DNA from: Musa acuminata AAA Group
Lineage: Eukaryota; Streptophyta; Magnoliopsida; Zingiberales; Musaceae
Length of the DNA: 64,000 nucleotides
Direction: 5' to 3'
Assembly (NCBI RefSeq): GCF_036884655.1
Contig: NC_088347.1
Coordinates: 15,711,001-15,775,000 of the forward strand
Of this stretch, positions 47,712 through 58,497 are shown in pieces (positions within the stretch are counted from its first letter, which is position 1; each line of letters begins with the position of its first letter). The notes beneath the pieces were generated by a model. It did not search any database, was not told the DNA's origin, and saw only the letters and a list, made by a program, of their open reading frames with translations. Position numbers and translations under genes: made by a program.

Positions 47712-50114
47712 ATGGCATACGCCGGAAACCAAGAGGGGCATTCTATTACACGTCCACCCATGTTCAGTGGGACGGACTACACCTACTGGAAGACCCGAAT
47801 GAGGATCTTTCTTATTTCTATAGATTTTGAACTGTGGAACCTTGTTGAAAACGGATTTTCAAAGTCTTCTCTTCCAATGATCGATTGGAATGAACTAGAA
47901 AAAAAGGCTTTTGCTCTTAATGCAAAGGCTATGAATGCCTTATTTTGCGCACTTGATAAAAACGAGTTTAATCGTGTTTCAACTTGCGAAACTGCATTTG
48001 ATATTTGGCACACACTTGAAGTGACCCACGAGGGCACAAGTAGAGTGAAAGAGTCAAAAATCAATCTATTGTTGCATTCTTTTGAACTTTTCCGAATGAA
48101 ACCGAGTGAAACCATTGGCAACATGTTTACCCGTTTCACGGATGTCGTCAACGGTCTGAAAGGACTCGGAAAAAGTTTTTCGGATTTTGAACTCATAAAT
48201 AAGATACTAAGATCCCTTCCTAAGAATTGGGATCCTAAAGTCACTGTTATTCAAGAGGCAAAAGATCTGCGCAACTTCCCTCTTGAAGAACTAATCGGGT
48301 CATTAATGACCTACGAAATGACTTGTAAAGCTCATGAAGAGCAAGAAGACATCCTTCCAAAGAACAGGAAGGATATGGAACTCAAAACTTCTGAATGCCA
48401 CTTGAGAGAAAACTCAAGTGATGAGGACTATGATGATGACTTGGCACTTTTAACAAGAAAGTTTAAAAAGTTCTTTAAAAGAAACAAGTTTAAGAATGAC
48501 GCAAAAAATAAACTTGAACCCAAGAAGGACCAAGTGATCTGCTATGAATGCAAAAAGCCGGGACACTACAAGAGTGATTGTCCCCAAGTCAAAAGAAGAA
48601 CATCAAAGAAGAAGGCGCTTCAAGCAACATGGGACGACTCGAGCGCGTCCGAAGAAGAGGAGACCAACACCGAGCAAGTTGCTCATTACGCCCTAATGGC
48701 CATCGAAGACGAGGTAACAAATTCATTAGATGCAGATTTATCATTCGATGAATTATTAAATGCTTTCCATGAATTGTTTGATAAGTGTAAGACTATTAGT
48801 GGTAAATACAAATTGCTAAAAAAGGAGTATGATAGTCTTATTTACAAGTTTGATAAGTTAAATGTTGAACATAGTGATAGTTTAAACTCATGCATAAAAT
48901 GCCTTGGTCTAGAAACTCTTCAAAAAGAAAACTTGCTACTTAAGGACACCTTGAAGAAATTCGAAGTTGGTAGCAAGTCATTAAACATGATCCTTACAAA
49001 CAAGGGTCATGTTCCCAAAAGAAGTGGGATTAGATTTGTGAGGAGTCCTCACCAAAATCCAACTACCTTCGTAAAAGGCCCCATCTTACATGTTAGACAT
49101 CAAAGCAAATGCAACTTTTGTTGCAAGTTTGGACACAGGACGCATTATTGTCCATTCAGGAAAATTAGACCAAACAAATTGATTTGGGTTCCTAAAGGAA
49201 CCATGACAAATTCTATGCAACATGATGGAAAATATGTAGATCTAAATGAACTAAGAGACTTAGAGACTATCCAATGGTTTGCAAACCTAGATCTACTTCC
49301 AATCTTGCAGATTAACGAACCCATCTATCCTAGGCTAGTTAGATTATTTTACAATAACATACAAATAGATGATGAAGAAAGGATGTCCACCTATCTTTTA
49401 GGACAACACATCTCAATCACTGATAGGTTCATTTGTGATATGATAGGCATTCCCATGAAAAGCATAGGACTTTACTTTAGAGGATCATGGGATGATGAAA
49501 GTATTGGAACATCCTATGTTGAAGCCTTAGGAACAATCTTTGCCAATCCTAACATAGCATTGATTCCTAAAAGTTATGAACATCTACTGCCTTTGAACAC
49601 TAAGATACTTCATCATATCATGACTAGTATAATTCTTCCTAAACAATACCATCATGATGAAATAAGTCAATTAGAATTAGGAACTATGTACTTAATCATG
49701 AAGGGACATGACATCTGTCTTGGTTATCTTATTCAACAAAACATGTTAGAATTATCTAAGAAAGATATGATGCTCCCATATGGTGGTATAATCATAAGAA
49801 TAATGAAAGCTTACGACATTCTAATACCACCAGAAGAAGAAGTAATGAAAGTAGATAGATTCAGCATAATAAACAAAAATCTACTTCACCGACTAAGATG
49901 TTACTATAGAAACGGTAACTGGGTTAGAATCCCTAGAAGGACTGATCACCCTCAACCTGAACCTGAACCGGAAACACCAGTATTTAGGGGTACCCAATCT
50001 TCTCCGACCCTTCCCTTTGAGGAAATACATCCAGTTGAGCAAACTCATACATCCATCGAAGAAATTGGGATTCGAATGGATCGATTCGAACAGAGACAAG
50101 AACGAATTGAATAA
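47712..50114 (+). CDS. gag: Gag fused in frame to transposon-protein-domain ORF (A2)
   Basis: The frame is 800 codons without interruption. Residues 1 to about 505 are A1-type Gag with both CCHC knuckles (CYECKKPGHYKSDC and CNFCCKFGHRTHYC). At about residue 508 Gag (NSMQHD) passes directly into the second ORF (GKYVDLNELRDLETIQ), omitting its first ~45 residues and the spacer found in A1. The rest follows the A1 second ORF, with a shorter Pro-Glu repeat. The frame ends at TAA 50112, but the conserved tail continues in frame to TGA 50202-50204. Whether a Gag fusion could still assemble is unknown. No other product of pol type is encoded. Confidence 0.85.
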   Translation: MAYAGNQEGHSITRPPMFSGTDYTYWKTRMRIFLISIDFELWNLVENGFSKSSLPMIDWNELEKKAFALNAKAMNALFCALDKNEFNRVSTCETAFDIWHTLEVTHEGTSRVKESKINLLLHSFELFRMKPSETIGNMFTRFTDVVNGLKGLGKSFSDFELINKILRSLPKNWDPKVTVIQEAKDLRNFPLEELIGSLMTYEMTCKAHEEQEDILPKNRKDMELKTSECHLRENSSDEDYDDDLALLTRKFKKFFKRNKFKNDAKNKLEPKKDQVICYECKKPGHYKSDCPQVKRRTSKKKALQATWDDSSASEEEETNTEQVAHYALMAIEDEVTNSLDADLSFDELLNAFHELFDKCKTISGKYKLLKKEYDSLIYKFDKLNVEHSDSLNSCIKCLGLETLQKENLLLKDTLKKFEVGSKSLNMILTNKGHVPKRSGIRFVRSPHQNPTTFVKGPILHVRHQSKCNFCCKFGHRTHYCPFRKIRPNKLIWVPKGTMTNSMQHDGKYVDLNELRDLETIQWFANLDLLPILQINEPIYPRLVRLFYNNIQIDDEERMSTYLLGQHISITDRFICDMIGIPMKSIGLYFRGSWDDESIGTSYVEALGTIFANPNIALIPKSYEHLLPLNTKILHHIMTSIILPKQYHHDEISQLELGTMYLIMKGHDICLGYLIQQNMLELSKKDMMLPYGGIIIRIMKAYDILIPPEEEVMKVDRFSIINKNLLHRLRCYYRNGNWVRIPRRTDHPQPEPEPETPVFRGTQSSPTLPFEEIHPVEQTHTSIEEIGIRMDRFEQRQERIE

Positions 50115-50402
50115 CGACAAGATCAAATCCTATCTGAGCTGCAGCAAATTCATAGTCAATTTGACTCCTTGTTTAGGCACTTTAATTTTCCACCTCATCA
50201 ATGAACTTTTTGAACACCTGTTGTTGTTGTAAACTTCTGATGTGTTGGCTGTAAACATCTATCGTGGTAAACATATATCTTGCGCCTTGTGGTAAAAGTT
50301 ATCTCAGATTTTTATGGTATCATTACTGTTTGGTATGTGATGTGTCCAAATTAAGAATGTTGTGCTTTGAAACTAAAAGTTTTGAAAACCTTGTGCTTTG
50401 AT

Positions 50403-50447
50403 TTCATTCGAAGAGAATTAGGAATGTTGATGTGTCCGAATAGATAA
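50403..50447 (+). pseudogene. RNase H remnant in A2
   Basis: Only FIRRELGMLMCPNR and a stop remain, the last 14 codons of copia pol, shorter than in A1. Confidence 0.75.
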
Positions 50448-51423
50448 ATTTGTTAAAATTATTTTTCGGACTATATTGAATGATCAGATCACTTGATTGC
50501 CATGTTTATATGTAAAAATCTGTAACAAAATCTTGTCCAAATGCATCTTATTTGTTCGAATGCTATAAAACAGATTTTCTCGTACACTTTCATGAAAAAT
50601 AAGTTTCTGAAATAGATTTGATGAAGTGATTCATGTGTATGTATTCCATCATGCAAAATCTTTACATAGACAATGGATTATAACAAAAAGGGGAAGACGT
50701 ATTTAAAGCAATCTATGTAAAATTCCTCTATAAATTATTTTCCTGGTATCATAATTACTACGCTTTTTGTTGATGACAAAGGGGGAGATATATGAATTGA
50801 TAAACACTGCCATGATTAGAAATACTATGAGTGATGCTATAAACACTACTATGATTATGCCATCCTTGCATCACCAAGAGATATATGAACATGTGCTAAA
50901 GTTTGCATTATGCCCTGAGTTGATATCTTATCATGTGAAGAAAATGCAAAACTTGCTAGAATATTTCAAATGTGTGCATCATGTAATAGTGCTTCACAGC
51001 TTTATATGATAATGTTCAAACGATATATGAATATGTGCTAAAGTTTGCATTATGCTCTGAGTTGATATCTTATCATGTGAAGAAAATGCAAAACTTGCTA
51101 GAATATTTCAAATGTGTGCATCATGTAATAGTGCTTCACAGCTTTATATGATAATGTTCAAACTACATGATGAATAGTTATAAACACAATCATACAAACT
51201 TGATGATGTATGTCAAGCCTTGACATCATTCTTGAAGAGATACATCATGATGGGTATCATGATGGGAGTATTGATAAGTTTAACTGATCTAACTTATCAA
51301 TACGTCACTTGAATTCTTAGGTCTTGAATTCAAGGTTGACTTATCTCAACTATGGCATATAGACAGGGGGAGTTAAGGATAACTCCATTATCAATTGATT
51401 GTCATCATCAAAAAGGGGGAGAT
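50448..51423 (+). other. A2 3' noncoding region with 142-base tandem duplication
   Basis: No supported gene. Units at 50881-51022 and 51023-51164 are nearly identical (ATATATGAACATGTGCTAAAG start). Purine tract GATGACAAAGGGGGAGA near 50773, and the functional tract at 51410-51423. Confidence 0.75.
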
Positions 51424-53517
51424 TGTTGAATCTCGGATTTTGATGATGAAGTCAATTGTCATTTGTTGTCTAATCTATGTGTTGAGATAAGTGTGCAGGA
51501 TTAACTATGATGAAAGTTAGACAAGCAGCAGGAGTTGCACCGGAGTCAAGATCATGATCACGTTGGGAGTTCGAGAGTTCGACGGAAGTTCGGACGGTCG
51601 TCGGAGGTTCTGCGAGAACAGATCCAAGAAGTCCAGAAACTTGCCAAGCGAAGCTCATCGGAACTCGCCAAGTGGATCGTCGCAAAGTCCAGGAGTTTGC
51701 CGGAAGTCCGCAGAAGAATCACCGAGGGTTCATCGGATGATCGACGGAAGTTCGCCGGAAACTCACTGGAAGAAGCGATTGACGCATCGGAGCAAAGCTG
51801 CAGAAATTGTCTTAGATTTAATCGTAGTTAGCACGTTGATTAAGTTGGAAAATGGGAGGTGATCCCATTAGCTTAATCTTGGGGCAATTGGGCCCCTGAA
51901 AAGATTGAAATTGAGCCGAATGGAGCTAAGTCTCCTAGCGAGACTGGGCGGTGCAACCGCCCCAGCCAGGAGGTGCAACCACCTGAGCTCAGTCTTCGAG
52001 CTAGACTGGGCGGTGCAACCTCCCTGACAGAGAGGTAGCACCGCCTGAGCTCAGTCTTCGAGCTAGACTGGGCGGTGCAACCTCCCTGATAGAGAGGTAG
52101 CACCGCCTGAGCTCGGTCTTCGAGCTCTGGCAGAGAAGTGCAACCGCCTCAATCAAGAGGTGGCACCGCCTGGGGCTCAGTCTCCGAGCCAGACTCAGGC
52201 GGTGCAACCGCCCCTGACAGAGAGGTGCAACCGCCTGGGCTCAATCTCCGAGCTCTACCAGGCTGTGCAACCTCTCCAGTCAGGAGGTGCAACCGCCTAA
52301 TCCCGGAATTCCGGGATTTGATCGTTTTGAGCTCCAAATTTGAACTGGGTTGGGTCCTATAAATACCCCACCCATTCAGCACAGAAAAGATATAGACCTA
52401 CACCGAAATCTTGATTCTTTCTGTGATTCTAAGAGCTCAAAATTGTTGTAAAGCCTTTAAGTCTCCTCCTTCTGTTCTTTAAGCTTCTGAATTGTAAAAG
52501 TGAGGAGAGAAAGGTTCTGTAAGGGTTGTCTCCTGAGCCCATCAAAAGGAGTGAAACTGTAAAAGGGCAGTTGGCCTTCGCCCATTGAAGGAAGGAAGCT
52601 AGTTGACGTCGGTGACCTCGTCGGAGGAGGAAGCCAAAAGTGGAGTAGGTCAAGTCTGACCGAACCACTCTAAATCCCTGGTTTGCTTTTATTTCGAGTA
52701 CCTTATCATTACTACAAACCTCCTACATAACTACTGCTCTCTACGCCTTTACGAACAAGTTCTAAGTACTGATCTTTTCGAATCTGCATTCAGACGTAAA
52801 TCTGTGTTTTTCGTATGATCAGCTTACGTTTGTGTTTTGATTCTGCAAAACTATCTTCTGCGCTTTTTATGAACTAGCTTCTAAGTTTAGATCTCTTTGA
52901 AACTGTTTTAGATGCAAACTACGTTTAGACACAAACTACGTTTAGACGTAAAACTGCGTTTAAACGTAAACTGCGCAAACTGTGTTTAAACATAAAACTG
53001 TGTTTTAGACGTAAACTTCTTTTAAACGTAAAACTACGTTTAGACGTAAAACTGCGTTTAGACGCAAACTGCGTTTAGACGTAAAACTACGTTTAGACGT
53101 AAACTGAGTTTAGACGCAAAACTGTGTTTAGACGCAAACTGCGCAAATTGTGTTTGGACATAAAACTGTGTTTTAGACGTAAACTACTTTTAGACGCAAA
53201 CTGCGTTTAGACATAAAACTGCGTTTAGACGTAAACTGAGTTTAGACGCAAAACTGCGTTTAGACGTAAAACTGTGTTTAGACGCAAAACTACGTTTAGA
53301 CGCAAACTATATTTAGACGCAAACTCAGTTTAGACGTAAACTGTGCTTAGACGTAAACTGCGCTTAATCTTAAGTAATCTTAGAATCAGCTTTTACATCG
53401 AAATCGTTTTTATCGGATGAACGCAGCTTTCGTTTTTAAATCGCTGAAAGATTTCTGCTGCACTAATTCACCCCCCCCCCCCCCCCCCCCCCCCTCTTAG
53501 TGCTCTTGATCCTAACA
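51424..53517 (+). repeat. A2 3' LTR
   Basis: 2094 bases, TGTTGAATCTC to CCTAACA. It retains the U3 repeats deleted in the 5' copy, a TATA box at 52358-52365 and the U5 minisatellite (about 52905-53360). The C-tract at 53471-53494 is 24 bases long, the longest in the window. Confidence 0.9.
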
Positions 53518-54388
53518 GTAATTAGGTTTTAATTTGAGTTAGTTTTAGGAGTAATCCTACTAACTCAAATAGAGACTAATTGAGCCTTAATCAGGGATGA
53601 ATTGGGCCTACTGTTTGGCCCATTTAGTGACCTAGAGCCACTTCAGGCAATGGTATTGCCTAAATTGGGGGGTGGTACCATTGGCAGTTCATGTTTTCAG
53701 GTAGTAGTACCATCAGAGCCTAGTCTCTGAGGCTCTATTAGGCGGTCATACCACTCAGACTAGTGATAGTACCGCTAGTTATTAGGGGAGCAGGTGGTAG
53801 TACCGCCCAGTACTAGCGGTACTACCGTCAGAACCCCGGAAACTCATGATGTGATACTTTTTGGCTCTAATTTTGAAGTCATTTTGCGCCTACAAATATC
53901 TCACACTTTCCTGCTTGACAAAGAATGAAAAGTGAACAAAAGTCTTGATATTTTAAATTATAAATGTCTTAAAAATGTGATAGGTGCCCTCCTCCTCTTT
54001 CTTAAGATTTATGATCATTCTAAGAGAGGTGTGAGACTTGTAAAGGTTGTCTCCTAAACCTGTAAAAAAGAAAAAGAGTTGTAAGAGCGTAGTTGGTCTT
54101 CGCCCATTGAAAGAAGACCGTTAGTGATCGTTGGTGTCCTTAATGGAAGAGGAATCGGGAGTAGACGTAGATCACGACGATCGAACCACTATAAATCTGA
54201 TGTGCTCTTTTCCTTTATTGTTTACTTTTATTGCTTACTAGTTTTATTGCTCACTCCACTTTACACTTATTCTAAGCCAAGCTCACTTTCGATATAGACT
54301 TTCATCGAATATAATTTTTTCAAAATCATCAAAAGTTTTCGATAGCACTAATTCACCACTCTTCTTAGTGTCATTCAGAATCCTAACA
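53518..54388 (+). repeat. B3 3' LTR, right part
   Basis: It resumes with TAATTAGGTTTTAATTTGAG and runs through GGTACTACCG-type motifs to GAATCCTAACA. No C-tract is present; the position reads CACTCTTCTTAGTG. Confidence 0.8.
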
Positions 54389-56874
54389 GTCGAAACCTAT
54401 ATGAATATCATAACTCGATCATCTTCCATTGCAATATGCTTCTCTCTTTAATTGATGAGTCATTGACTTTGATTTACCTGCTTTGTTTCAACTTGTCGTT
54501 AAACAGATTTAGTTAGAAAGGTTGATAGAGTTAGAATGTACATTTGTATTTATGTTCAAGCCTCTTCGAGGTGTGTCGCATTGCAAGTGTTTGAATTTTG
54601 TTGGTTGGAGCTTCATTAGTGTCACGTTATTGAACTTGAAGAATTTAAGGACTTCTCTAGCAAAGTTTGCCCTTCACATCTTTAAATCCTTCCGGGTAAA
54701 CTTGCGCTATCCACCATTTTTGAGGTAACTCCATTAAAGGATATTTTGTGAATGTGTCACCTTCAACATAGCCGATCACCAAATGGGGAACAATTGATGG
54801 TTGCTAGCTTTTGAGTACTTTGAATGGACTTCCATTTAATACAAAGTTTGAAGAGAATTTAATTAATTCGATTAGCTTCACCCAAATTTCTCGATTGTAC
54901 TCCTTTCATTGAGCTTATTATTTATTTTCATCCATTCTTCAATATGTACTTATGAAGTATTGGAAATGTTATTTGAATCTAAGTTGGGTTTCACCTTCAT
55001 AGAATATTTATTTGATAGCAATTGTCATGCCTTTGGGATTATTCATGATGTATTTGTATGCTCCCCTCAAAAGCACAAGTTTGACTAGTGCTCGCAAGTC
55101 CCACCATTATATTACCATGATCTATCCTAAAATATTCATGGTCTTCTTCTTAAAATTTCTTGACCAAGTCTTTTCTCGGGTAATTGAATTTCTCTCGTAC
55201 TTTCTGCACATCATATGTAATGTAGTATTTCTCACATGATATTCTATCGATCAAACAGTAACATTTTGGTGTGATCATTATGTTGCATGGCTTTTACCAA
55301 CTCTAATTCTTTGGACATTTGCTTAACATTGACGTTTACTTGCTTGGACTTACTCCTTGAAAGTAACGAGATATTCATAAGTAAATATAAGCTATAGACC
55401 AATTTATTGTCCCTTGTTTGAGAGGTGGATAGTTGATTGAATCTTCAAATCGTTTATTATGTTTGAATTGTTATTCCACCTTGTATCCTTATGAAAAGGG
55501 CTTTGACAATTTAGTTTTGACATAATGACATTTTTTGAAAGTGTCCATTTTTTTACTTGATTTTTTTTATCACTTACATAGTTGAAAATATGTGTTTTTT
55601 GAAACTCTCTTTGAAAGTGAAACCATGCAGGAGAGTCATCACTTATCAGAAAAGCAAAATTTAGGAACAATATTAGTATTGCTTTCATCTCCCACAAGTT
55701 ATCAGAATAACTTGAAAACCGTTCAAGAGAAACGTTCTAATCTTTGATTTGGATATAGATTTCCTTTGCTTATCTCGAAATAAGCTCTATCTCTAAATTG
55801 ACTATCTTTATGCGGCTTAGATTATTTGATATTTCACCCTAGAAGAACGTTAACTATAAAACAACCCATGCCACATAAGAATATGGCTATTTTGATTATT
55901 TTCTCCTGCACAACCATAAATATATCCATGTTTCAGAAAGCAGAAATTAAAAATAAAAATACTTCTCGAAAAACAAGACTAACATCAGTACTACTGTCTC
56001 ATGCATTCTGGGTATAAGAAAATTACTAAATATTAAAAAAAATAAAACTCAAATGTACGAGACCCGTCAAAAATAAAGAACGAATTTCACATAAATATTT
56101 CTACTAAACACCAATAAGGAAGGATAAACATAAGATTTGGTCTTACTCTATGATGTCATCATAAACCCAAATGAACAGCAAGTGTTCAACAATTATTAAG
56201 CATTGAAAAAGGAAGGGTAGATGTAACCATTGCACAAATCTTTTGAATTGTGCATAGAAAAAAATAGATATAAGATTTATAATGTGATAAATATTTTGAT
56301 TGGATAACGGTAAAAGTTTAAATAATTATAAAAGGAACCGATATATTTTTAAATTTGAACGGACACCGTATAAAAGAGAGACAACCAATAAGACTGAATG
56401 AGGCTCAGCTCCTAAATCGCCGGCATGACAAGATCGATCAAACCACAAGCATCATCACGATGATCGCGATCCTAAGCCGAATCTCAAAGCTGCAGAAATT
56501 AGAGGACCAACATATTAAAATCCCGAAATTATACAACCAATCGTGATACCAATCCCATGTATGCATATCTGACTTGACCGAGACCACGGCCATCCATGCC
56601 CGCAGCCCACATGTTCATCCACTCTGTGGTCTTAATCCAAACCCCATTCCATCTGCTCACATCGAATGGACTCCAATAGCCACAGTGTCGTCAAAACCAA
56701 CGGCATGATCCCACCTGAACTCAACCACTCTCTTCCCTTTCCTCTTTCCTCCAAACCATTGTCAGTCCCACGCCTTGGGCAGAGCAATTACCATCAACTA
56801 AACAAAAGGCGGCAGCCGGTGGTTTCTGTCGCCGTTCCGAGGCTTCCTCCAAAACCAGGGGGCACCGGAGCCCC
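54389..56874. other. AT-rich intergenic region
   Basis: No frame above 100 codons and no recognised domain on either strand. It lies between the last retroelement LTR and the promoter of the first gene. It may include very old transposon remains, but I could not identify any with confidence. The 92-codon frame at 56666-56944 overlaps the predicted promoter and leader. Confidence 0.5.
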
Positions 56875-56882
56875 TATAAGTA
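56875..56882 (+). promoter_or_regulatory. Probable TATA box of the HIG1-domain gene
   Basis: TATAAGTA lies 85 bases before the start codon, following a GC-rich stretch, which fits a leader of about 50 bases. Confidence 0.5.
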
Positions 56883-56959
56883 GAGGACGAGGTCACTCTG
56901 CCACTCCCGGAACTCGATCGAGCTCCGTGTGGAGAGTGACCTGAATCGGTGAGGAGGAC

Positions 56960-57389
56960 ATGAGCTCCCTGCAGTCATGGGTAGCCGAGCACAAGCTCAC
57001 GAGCATCGGTAAGATTTCAAGCTCACCAAATAGTACCTCGTTCTCCGGTATCCTGCTGCTGAGTCGAGTGTCCTCTGTGTTTTGCGTAGGTGCTGTGTGG
57101 GCTTCTGCGCTGGGAACGTCGCTGGCAGTCGCACACAAGAGGTCGCCGACGGTGAAGACGAGCCTTCGGCTTATACATGCGAGGTGGGTACCGATTTGTT
57201 CGTGGTGTTGTCATTGGTATGTAGATGAGATGGGGGAGGATTAATGTGCGTTCGGGCCACAGGATGCACGCGCAGGCGCTGACGCTGGCGGTGCTCTCGG
57301 GAGCGGCGCTGCTGCACTACTTCGACGCCAAAGACAAAGCTGCAACGGATGATGTCGAGAGTGTGACGCCACCACCTTGGCTTAATTAA
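56960..57389 (+). CDS. HIG1-domain (hypoxia-responsive) protein, three exons
   Basis: Exons 56960-57008, 57090-57183 and 57263-57389, with GT-AG introns, encode 89 residues. The product starts SSLQSWVAEHKLTSIG, followed by a first hydrophobic segment (about 17-32), then SLRLIHARMHAQALTL, which holds the H-x-R-x3-Q core of the HIG1 signature. A second hydrophobic segment (LAVLSGAALLHYF) and a short polar tail follow. HIG1 proteins form a helical hairpin in the mitochondrial inner membrane and associate with respiratory complexes; several plant members respond to low oxygen. Length and domain order fit small plant members. The downstream gene is convergent. The long frame at 56960-57244 reads through the introns and is not the product. 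Confidence 0.85.
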
Positions 57390-57823
57390 TTAGCTATGAG
57401 ATGATATTTTATATGCTATGGGAAGAACGGTAGCAGCGGCTGCCGTTTTCATCCTCCTCTGTTCCCTTCTACTTGGTTTATCTTACGAGAAGTTGAGGCT
57501 TTGTATGTATAAAATACGTATTGGTTGCGTATAACGAAATTGGAATCTAAAAGGGTGTAAATATAAGGCTCCCCCACCACAGTATCTTTCCACATCCAGA
57601 CTTCCCTCCCTTGTTGATGATGGGCTGAGTAAGCACCGGTGGATATGAGTGCTCACCTACGACTACTCCATGAAAGAAACATGTAACTTACTCACCTCGT
57701 CCTATTCCGTAAGGAGTTGGAATCAGTACACGACAGCGATCGATGTCAACAATGCGGAGATAGGTGAGTGGTCTTCGATGGCACTATTCCTTGGATGGCG
57801 TAGAACTCAAGAGATGGTAGCGC
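57390..57823. other. Interval between convergent genes
   Basis: It should contain the two 3' untranslated regions. The plus-strand frame starting at 57649 lies antisense to the EPFL gene and is not supported. Confidence 0.5.
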
Positions 57824-58497
57824 TTAGGGCATGTAGAGCCTGTCGCCGCACTTGCACCGCCACGCCTCCGGGTAATACTCCGTGGTCACTGGAGTGCCGG
57901 GCGGCAGCGCCACGTGCACGGGTTGGCACGGGGTGCATTCGCCGCACTTGCCTGTACACCGTGGAGGGGCCGACCCTGGCTCGCCGCCCACAAGCTGCCT
58001 CCGCCTCGCCTCCGCCGCCGCCGCCGCCGCCTGCAGTGCGGTCACCCCGGTTAAGTTAGCACGAGCAACTCAAACAAAGCTACACCGCGGGAGCTGAAAC
58101 AGTGCGATAGTTTTCCGCTCCGCCAGAGGTCGTTCTTATTGAGATTGTTGGAGATGGTGTGGATCAGGCCTCCGGAGACTAATGAAATGGCGACAGGGAA
58201 GTGATGAGAGAAGAAAAGCGAAGGGGTTATTAGGATGAGCACCTGAGGGTAGGGCTCCGTGACTGAGCTTCCAACACCTGTGACAATGACAACGTGCATG
58301 AAATGATGAAGCAATCACCGGCAGAGAGAATCTTGAGACTTACCTACATCGACGATTTGGCAGAAAGGAACGCTCGAAAGCAGAGCGCAAAGAGAGAACA
58401 GGCAGACGAAACCGCAGCATAAGACTACAGCTTCTTTTAGCTGCAACCCGAGTCTTCTCCTCCCTCTTCTCGTTTCCATCAATTGCAGCCCTCTCAT
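57824..58497 (-). CDS. EPIDERMAL PATTERNING FACTOR-like secreted peptide, three exons
   Basis: Minus-strand exons 58497-58344, 58277-58243 and 58030-57824 give 131 residues. The N-terminus is basic, then hydrophobic (VVLCCGFVCLFSLCALL, about 24-40), a signal peptide. A variable linker with a six-Ala run precedes the mature region, with cysteines at 88, 92, 95, 98, 122 and 124. Key motifs are CGECTPCQPVHV, PPGTPVT and YYPEAWRCKCG, ending LYMP. This matches EPFL peptides and most resembles the EPFL4/5/6 group. EPFL peptides are secreted ligands of ERECTA-family receptor kinases controlling stomata, stem growth and organ shape. The cysteines form disulphides in the family. The very short middle exon (35 bases) is supported by frame and splice sites only. 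Met7 is a possible alternative start. Confidence 0.85.

Larger units (their letters stand above)
46017..53517 (+). mobile_element. A2: second pol-deficient Sirevirus-like element, with gag fused to second ORF
   Basis: Both LTRs, primer site (47664-47675) and purine tract (51410-51423) are present. Target duplications are ATAAT (46012-46016) and GTAAT (53518-53522), one mismatch. Its LTRs show more differences than those of A1, including a deletion of about 456 bases in the 5' LTR, so it appears older. One long frame spans gag and the second ORF. Confidence 0.9.
43065..54388 (+). mobile_element. B3: 3' half of a Sirevirus-like element, interrupted by A2
   Basis: Order: RNase H end, spacer, decayed second ORF, polypurine tract (about 45665-45679) and 3' LTR (45680-46016 plus 53518-54388). 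The second ORF lies between pol and LTR, the usual site of envelope-like ORFs in Sireviruses. gag and most of pol are missing, cut off at 43064. Confidence 0.75.

Noticed and set aside
54500..55700. Possible decayed gypsy pol or pararetrovirus remains between B3 and the genes
   Set aside because: I could not find any conserved RT, integrase or zinc-knuckle motif in six frames.
56666..56944. 92-codon frame before the HIG1 gene
   Set aside because: It overlaps the predicted TATA box and leader, with no recognisable domain.
57649..58097. Plus-strand frames of 71-136 codons over the EPFL gene
   Set aside because: They are antisense to a clearly recognisable six-cysteine peptide exon in GC-rich sequence.
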